A DNA stretch of 64,000 nucleotides, from positions 434,001 through 498,000 of the forward strand of contig NZ_JBGCCU010000005.1 of NCBI RefSeq assembly GCF_041261445.1, given 5' to 3'. The notes under the pieces were generated by a model that was given only the letters and a program-made list of their open reading frames with translations, searched no databases and was not told the DNA's origin. This DNA comes from Catenulispora sp. EB89 (GTDB lineage: Bacteria > Actinomycetota > Actinomycetes > Streptomycetales > Catenulisporaceae). Each line of letters opens with the position of its first letter. Within the stretch, counting starts at the first letter, position 1. Below, piece after piece: positions 59,509 through 64,000 of this stretch. The translations under genes were made by a program, and so were the position numbers.

Positions 59509-60351
59509 GTGGCCAGCACGAGCAACAACGCGTCGGGCGGCACCAATTCGGACTCCCGTTCCGGCAACGGAGCCTCGCTGCGCTCGCACCGGCAGGGCAT
59601 CCCGGAGGCCACGGTCGCGCGCCTCCCGGTCTACCTGCGAGCCCTGATAAGCATGCAGGAGCGGGGGATCATCACGGTCTCCAGCGAGGAGCTCGCGGTC
59701 TCGGCGGGGGTCAACTCCGCCAAGCTCCGCAAGGACTTCTCCTACCTCGGCTCCTACGGCACCCGCGGCGTCGGGTACGAGGTGTCCTTCCTCGTCTACC
59801 AGATCTCCCGGGAGCTGGGCCTGACCCAGGACTGGGCCGTGGCCATCATCGGCATCGGCAACCTGGGCCACGCCCTGGCCAACTACGGGGGGTTCGCCTC
59901 CCGCGGCTTCCGGGTGGCGGCCCTGTTCGACGCGGACCCCGCCCTCACCGGCTCGGTGGTGGCCGGGGTGCGTGTCCGGCATACGGACGAACTGGAATCG
60001 GCGATCCGCGGCCTTGGAATCTCGATCTTCGTGATCTCCACCCCCGCCCCCGCCGCCCAGGCCGTCGCCGACCGTCTGGTCGCGGCCGGGATCACCTCGA
60101 TCCTGAACTTCGCCCCGGTGGTCTTGAACGTGCCCGAGGGAGTGGACGTGCGCAAGGTGGACCTGTCCATCGAGCTGCAGATCCTCGCCTTCCATGAGCA
60201 GCGCAAGGGCGGGCACGCGCTGCCGCAGGCCGGCGAGGAGCCGGCGGCCACCGACGGCGGCGGGAAGACCGCCGGCGGACCGGCCGCGAGCGCCCCGCCC
60301 GACCGATCAGCGCTGGACCCTTCCTTGATCGACACCGGGATCCCCTCGTGA
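59509..60351 (+). CDS. rex: Redox-sensing transcriptional repressor Rex
   Basis: Rex senses the NADH/NAD ratio and represses respiratory and haem genes. The 280-residue protein has an N-terminal winged helix (RLPVYLRAL, SAKLRKDFSYLGSYGTRGVGY) and a Rossmann domain (IIGIGNLGHALANY). A C-terminal domain-swap helix and a disordered Gly/Ala/Pro tail follow. GTG 59509 is preferred over ATG 59497 because GAGGAG lies just upstream of it. The stop overlaps the hemA GTG. An autoregulatory ROP lies upstream. Confidence 0.95.
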   Translation: MASTSNNASGGTNSDSRSGNGASLRSHRQGIPEATVARLPVYLRALISMQERGIITVSSEELAVSAGVNSAKLRKDFSYLGSYGTRGVGYEVSFLVYQISRELGLTQDWAVAIIGIGNLGHALANYGGFASRGFRVAALFDADPALTGSVVAGVRVRHTDELESAIRGLGISIFVISTPAPAAQAVADRLVAAGITSILNFAPVVLNVPEGVDVRKVDLSIELQILAFHEQRKGGHALPQAGEEPAATDGGGKTAGGPAASAPPDRSALDPSLIDTGIPS

Positions 60352-61670
60352 GCCTTCTAGCCGTAGGACTGTCCCACCGGTCCGCACCCCACGCGCTCCT
60401 GGAGCGCGCGGCCCTGAGCACCGAGCGCACCGGCAAACTCCTGGCCGACCTCGCCGCGTCCCCGAACGTGCACGAGGCCGCGGCCCTGGCCACCTGCAAC
60501 CGCATCGAGGTCTACGCCGGCGTCGACAAGTTCCACGCCGCGGTGACCGAGATCACCGAGCTGCTCTGCTCGCACACCGGCGTCGAGCCCGGCGAGCTGA
60601 CCCAGCACCTGTACGTGCACTACGACAACCGCGCGGTGCAGCACCTGTTCACCGTCGCCTGCGGCCTGGACTCGATGGTCGTCGGCGAGCCGCAGATCCT
60701 CGGCCAGATCCGCACCGCGCTGGCCACCGCCCAGGACCACGGCACCGCCGGGCGCGCGCTGAACGACGCGATGCAGCAGGCGCTGCGGGTCGGCAAGCGC
60801 GCGCACAGCGAGACCGGCCTGGACCGGGCCGGGCAGTCGGTGGTGTCGGTCGCGCTGGACGCCGCGTACCGGGCGCTCGGCGTGGACGGCCCGAACGGCC
60901 TGCGGGTGCTGATCGTCGGCGCCGGGTCGATGGCGGCGCTGGCCGCCGCGTCACTGAATCGCGCCGGGGTTCGTCATATGGTCGTGGCGAATCGGACCCA
61001 GGAGCGCGCGGACCATCTGGCCTCGCAGTACGGTGCCGCCGCGGTGCCGATGGCGGAGATCGTGCCCGCGCTCGGCGAGGCCGACCTGGTGGTCGCCTGC
61101 ACCGGCGCGCCCGGGCACGTGATCACCGGCGAGATGCTGAACCGCGCCGCGCACAGCCACCCGGTGGCGCTGGTCGACCTGGCGCTGCCGCGCGACGTCG
61201 ACCCGGCGGTGCGCGAGCTGGCCGGGGTGCACGTCGTGGACCTGGAGCGGGTCGCCGAGGACGGCAGCGCGCAGGCCGCGGGCGCCGCGCAGGAGATAGC
61301 CGCGGTCCGCGACCTGGTGCTCGGCGAGGTCGAGGCGTACGCCGCCGCGCAGCGCGCGGAAGCCGTCGCGCCGACCGTCGCGGCGCTGCGGGTGATGGCC
61401 GCCGACGTGGTCCGCGCCGAGCTGGAGCGGCTGCGCGGCAAGACCCCGGGACTGAGCGACAAGGACCGCGCCGAGGTCGAGCGGACCGTGCGGCGCGTGG
61501 TCGACAAACTTCTTCACGTGCCCACGGTGCGCGTGAAACAGCTCGCCGGCGCGCCCGGCGGGTCCTCCTACGCCGAGGCGCTGCGTGAGCTCTTCGGCCT
61601 CGATCCGGCCTCGGTGGAGGCCGTCAGCGCGGCGAACGCCGCGGGCACGACGAATGAGGTGTCAGCATGA
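60348..61670 (+). CDS. hemA: Glutamyl-tRNA reductase
   Basis: HemA reduces glutamyl-tRNA to glutamate-1-semialdehyde, the first step of C5 tetrapyrrole synthesis. The 440-residue protein shows GLSHRSAPHALLERAAL, the catalytic Cys in ALATCNRIEVYAG, SMVVGEPQILGQI, the NADPH-binding VLIVGAGSMAALAAASL and the ALVDLALPRDVDP segment, then a C-terminal dimerisation helix. GTG 60348 overlaps the rex stop, and the stop overlaps the hemC ATG. Confidence 0.97.
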   Translation: MSLLAVGLSHRSAPHALLERAALSTERTGKLLADLAASPNVHEAAALATCNRIEVYAGVDKFHAAVTEITELLCSHTGVEPGELTQHLYVHYDNRAVQHLFTVACGLDSMVVGEPQILGQIRTALATAQDHGTAGRALNDAMQQALRVGKRAHSETGLDRAGQSVVSVALDAAYRALGVDGPNGLRVLIVGAGSMAALAAASLNRAGVRHMVVANRTQERADHLASQYGAAAVPMAEIVPALGEADLVVACTGAPGHVITGEMLNRAAHSHPVALVDLALPRDVDPAVRELAGVHVVDLERVAEDGSAQAAGAAQEIAAVRDLVLGEVEAYAAAQRAEAVAPTVAALRVMAADVVRAELERLRGKTPGLSDKDRAEVERTVRRVVDKLLHVPTVRVKQLAGAPGGSSYAEALRELFGLDPASVEAVSAANAAGTTNEVSA

Positions 61671-62620
61671 GCGGGACTCCGGCGGACCAAGGATCGCCAG
61701 CGCCCGGTCCCGGCGGGGCGTTACGGCTGGGCACGCGCGCCAGCGCCCTGGCCCTGGCCCAGTCCGGGATGGTCGCCGAGGCGTTGACCGCGGCCACCGG
61801 GCGCCCCGTGGAACTCGTCCACGTGACCACGTACGGGGACACCTCGCGCGAGGCCCTGTCGGTGATCGGCGGCACTGGCGTGTTCGTCAACGCCCTGCGG
61901 GACGCGCTGTACGCCGGCGAGATCGACTTCGCGGTGCACTCGCTCAAGGACCTGCCGACCGCGGCGCCCGAGGGCCTGCACCTGGCGGCAGTGACCGAGC
62001 GCGCGGCGGTGAACGACGCGCTGGTGGCGCGGGACGGCCTGAAGCTGGCCGACCTGCCGGCCGGGGCGAAGATCGGGACCGGCGCGGCGCGCCGGATGGC
62101 GCTGCTGAAGATGATCCGGCCGGACCTGGAGGTCGTGCCGATCCGCGGCAACGTCGACACCCGCGTGAAGAACGTGAGTTCCGGCACCCTGGACGCGGTG
62201 GTCGTGGCGCTGGCCGGACTGCAGCGGCTGGGCCGCGCCGAGGAGGCGACCGAGGTCTTCGGACCCGACGTGATGCTGCCCTCGCCCGGGCAGGGCGCCT
62301 TGGCCGTGGAGTGCAAGGACGACGAGCTGGCGGGTGTGCTGGCGGTGCTGGACGCGCCGCTCACCCGGGCCGCCGTGGTCGCCGAGCGCACCATGCTGGC
62401 GGTGCTGGAGGCCGGCTGCTCGGCTCCGGTGGGCGGCCACGCCGTCGTCTCCGATGACAACGTTTTGTCGTTGACCGGCCTGGTTGCTACCGTCAGCGGG
62501 TCCCGCGGCCTGCGGCTTTCCCACAGCGGAGCGGTTTCCGAGCCGGAGGCCCTGGGACGGCGGGTGGCCGAGGCGCTGCTCGCCGAGGGCGCGGCCGAGC
62601 TGATGGAGGCCGGCGCGTGA
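61667..62620 (+). CDS. hemC: Hydroxymethylbilane synthase (porphobilinogen deaminase)
   Basis: HemC joins four porphobilinogens into hydroxymethylbilane. The 317-residue protein has LRLGTRASALALAQS, DFAVHSLKDLPT, IGTGAARRMALL, RGNVDTRV and the dipyrromethane cofactor Cys in LEAGCSAPVGGHA. Codon 19 (61721-61723) is TTA, rare in such genomes. Overlapping stop and start codons join it to hemA and to the next gene. Confidence 0.97.
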   Translation: MSGTPADQGSPAPGPGGALRLGTRASALALAQSGMVAEALTAATGRPVELVHVTTYGDTSREALSVIGGTGVFVNALRDALYAGEIDFAVHSLKDLPTAAPEGLHLAAVTERAAVNDALVARDGLKLADLPAGAKIGTGAARRMALLKMIRPDLEVVPIRGNVDTRVKNVSSGTLDAVVVALAGLQRLGRAEEATEVFGPDVMLPSPGQGALAVECKDDELAGVLAVLDAPLTRAAVVAERTMLAVLEAGCSAPVGGHAVVSDDNVLSLTGLVATVSGSRGLRLSHSGAVSEPEALGRRVAEALLAEGAAELMEAGA

Positions 62621-64000
62621 CGGAGATGGTGAAGGTCCTCGAAGTCCTGGAGGGCGCCGCGGGCGGCGTCCGAGGGGTTTCCGCGCAAGATGACAAGACG
62701 GACGGTGGGGGTGAGGCAGGCATGGTGACGACTACTCAGCGAGGTTCGGCCTCTGCGCTCGATACCTGTGCGACGACGGCGTTGCTGGCCTTCGTCGGCG
62801 CCGGCCCCGGTGACCCGGAGCTGCTGACCCTGCGCGCGGTGACGCTGTTGCAGGGCGCTGACGTGATCGCCGCCGAGGCCGGGCTGCTGGCGCGGCTGGC
62901 CACCCACCTGAACCCGGACGCCACGCTGGTGCCGGTGGTGGAGAGCGAGCGCGGCGAGCTGGGCGAGCTCGGGGACGCGACGGTGTCGCTGACCCCGGCC
63001 TCGCGGATGAAGAACCTGCTGGCCGAGGTCGCCGCCGGCCGCCGGGTGGTGCGCCTGACCTCCGGCGACCCGGGCCTGTCCGGCGTGGTGGCGGCCGAGG
63101 CCGCGCTGTGCGCCAAGGCCGGCGTGGTCTACGAGATCGTCCCCGGCGTCGCGGTCTCCACCGCGGTGCCGCTGTACGCCGGCATCCCGCTGGGCCGCTC
63201 CTCGGGCCAGGGCGGCATCCGGATCCGGTCGCTGGCCGACGTCGCGGACTCGGCCGGCAAGCCCGGCGCCGGACCGCTCGGCGCGCACGAGACCCTGGTG
63301 ATGGTGGGCCCGGCGCACCTGCTGGAGGCGGCCGCGGCCGCCCTGCAGGCGACCGGCCTGGCCAAGGCGACCACCCCGGTCGCGGTCACCGCCGACGGCT
63401 CGATGACCACCCAGCGCACGGTGGGCTCCACCCTGGCCCGGGTCGCGATCGAGGCCTCGGCGCTGATCGCCGCGGGCGGCGAGGTGGTCGTGGTGGTCGG
63501 CGCGGCCGTGGCCGACCGGGCCGCGCTGTCCTGGTACGAGACCAAGCCGCTGTTCGGCTGGAAGGTCCTGGTGCCGCGGACCAAGGAGCAGGCCGAGGGC
63601 CTGTCCAACCGGCTGCGCACCTACGGCGCGGTCTCGCACGAGGTGCCGACCATCGCCGTGGAGCCGCCGCGCACCCCGCAGCAGATGGAGCGGGCCGTCA
63701 AGGGCCTGGTCACCGGCCGCTACGAGTGGGTCGCGTTCACGTCGCAGAACGCTGTGAAGGCGATCCGCGAGAAGTTCGAGGAGTACGGCCTGGACGCCCG
63801 GGCGTTCGCCGGGATAAAGGTCGCGGCGGTCGGCGAGCAGACGGCGCAGGCCCTGGTGGCCTTCGGCGTGCAGCCGGACCTGGTGCCCTCCGGCGATCAG
63901 TCGGCGGCCGGGCTGCTGGAGGACTTCCCGGCCTACGACCCGGTCTTCGACCCGATCGAGCGGGTCTTCCTGCCGCGCGCCGACATCGCCACCGACACCC
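62617..64000 (+). CDS. hemD: Uroporphyrinogen-III C-methyltransferase / uroporphyrinogen-III synthase fusion, 3' end missing
   Basis: The frame is open from GTG 62617, which overlaps the hemC stop, to the window end (461 codons, no stop). The first ~40 residues are non-conserved; ATG 62722 is another possible start. The SAM methyltransferase domain begins LLAFVGAGPGDPELLTLRA and includes RLTSGDPGLSG and YEIVPGVAVSTAVPLYAGIP. The uroporphyrinogen-III synthase domain follows at GWKVLVPRTKEQA with WVAFTSQNAVKA and KVAAVGEQTAQAL. This CobA-HemD type fusion is usual in Streptomyces rex-hem operons. It feeds both haem and sirohaem/cobalamin branches. Confidence 0.93.
   Translation, partial: MTEMVKVLEVLEGAAGGVRGVSAQDDKTDGGGEAGMVTTTQRGSASALDTCATTALLAFVGAGPGDPELLTLRAVTLLQGADVIAAEAGLLARLATHLNPDATLVPVVESERGELGELGDATVSLTPASRMKNLLAEVAAGRRVVRLTSGDPGLSGVVAAEAALCAKAGVVYEIVPGVAVSTAVPLYAGIPLGRSSGQGGIRIRSLADVADSAGKPGAGPLGAHETLVMVGPAHLLEAAAAALQATGLAKATTPVAVTADGSMTTQRTVGSTLARVAIEASALIAAGGEVVVVVGAAVADRAALSWYETKPLFGWKVLVPRTKEQAEGLSNRLRTYGAVSHEVPTIAVEPPRTPQQMERAVKGLVTGRYEWVAFTSQNAVKAIREKFEEYGLDARAFAGIKVAAVGEQTAQALVAFGVQPDLVPSGDQSAAGLLEDFPAYDPVFDPIERVFLPRADIATDT

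Overview
The window is very GC-rich, densely coded DNA from a filamentous-type actinobacterium (Streptomyces or Catenulispora relatives). The evidence is gene content: Lsr2, DisA next to RadA, a Rex-HemA-HemC-HemD operon, a BldN-type sigma factor, a chaplin, a mycothiol-dependent DinB-like protein and a 33-residue bS22 ribosomal protein. From memory, the backbone order resembles the Streptomyces coelicolor SCO33xx region, interrupted by accessory genes. No rRNA, tRNA, CRISPR array, insertion sequence or prophage was seen.

Layout. 1-2276: NAD and CoA cofactor genes (end of nadB, nadC, coaX), closed by a hairpin terminator. 2526-4046: lysS. 4100-7278: a small membrane protein, an unusual globin-flavoreductase, an N-acetylglutamate-synthase-like GNAT, lsr2 and a conserved small gene. 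7613-10165: clpC. 10507-16730: a patatin-like protein, a three-domain chaplin with a possible BldN promoter, a secreted PEBP-like protein, an XRE regulator, a DinB-like protein, mutY and a surface protein. 16841-20324: a hydrolase, then disA and radA. 20497-25033: two tandem paralogues joining a sigma-like N-terminus to a membrane anchor and an extracellular tail. 25125-32175: a sialidase-fold protein, a Cys-rich protein, a Ppx/GppA phosphatase, a TIM-barrel isomerase, a methyltransferase, proline dehydrogenase and proC. 32230-37002: a SigE-type sigma factor with a membrane partner, a CoA-transferase and a Tat-exported purple acid phosphatase preceded by a PHO-box-like repeat.

37022-42645 is the most notable accessory block. 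It holds an NfeD-like gene, a flotillin gene and a 1371-residue NACHT-LRR protein (bacterial NLR-like), all on the minus strand. 42726-47222 has an MFS transporter and a MacA/MacB-like export operon. 47291-51565 returns to backbone genes: a conserved phosphatase-like protein, an excisionase-type HTH, bS22, an epimerase, an acyltransferase and a membrane protein. 51978-55294 is a signalling cassette: a Crp/Fnr regulator, a class III nucleotidyl-cyclase-like protein, a PadR repressor and a membrane protein. 55374-57692 is the bldN locus with a DUF5667-type membrane protein downstream. 58019-64000 has a HAD phosphatase, a glutaredoxin-like protein, and the rex-hemA-hemC-hemD operon behind a Rex operator; hemD runs off the end.

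Window-wide, about 24 genes have a TANNNT hexamer 6 to 8 nt before the start codon. This is the signature of leaderless transcription, and I used it to choose several starts.
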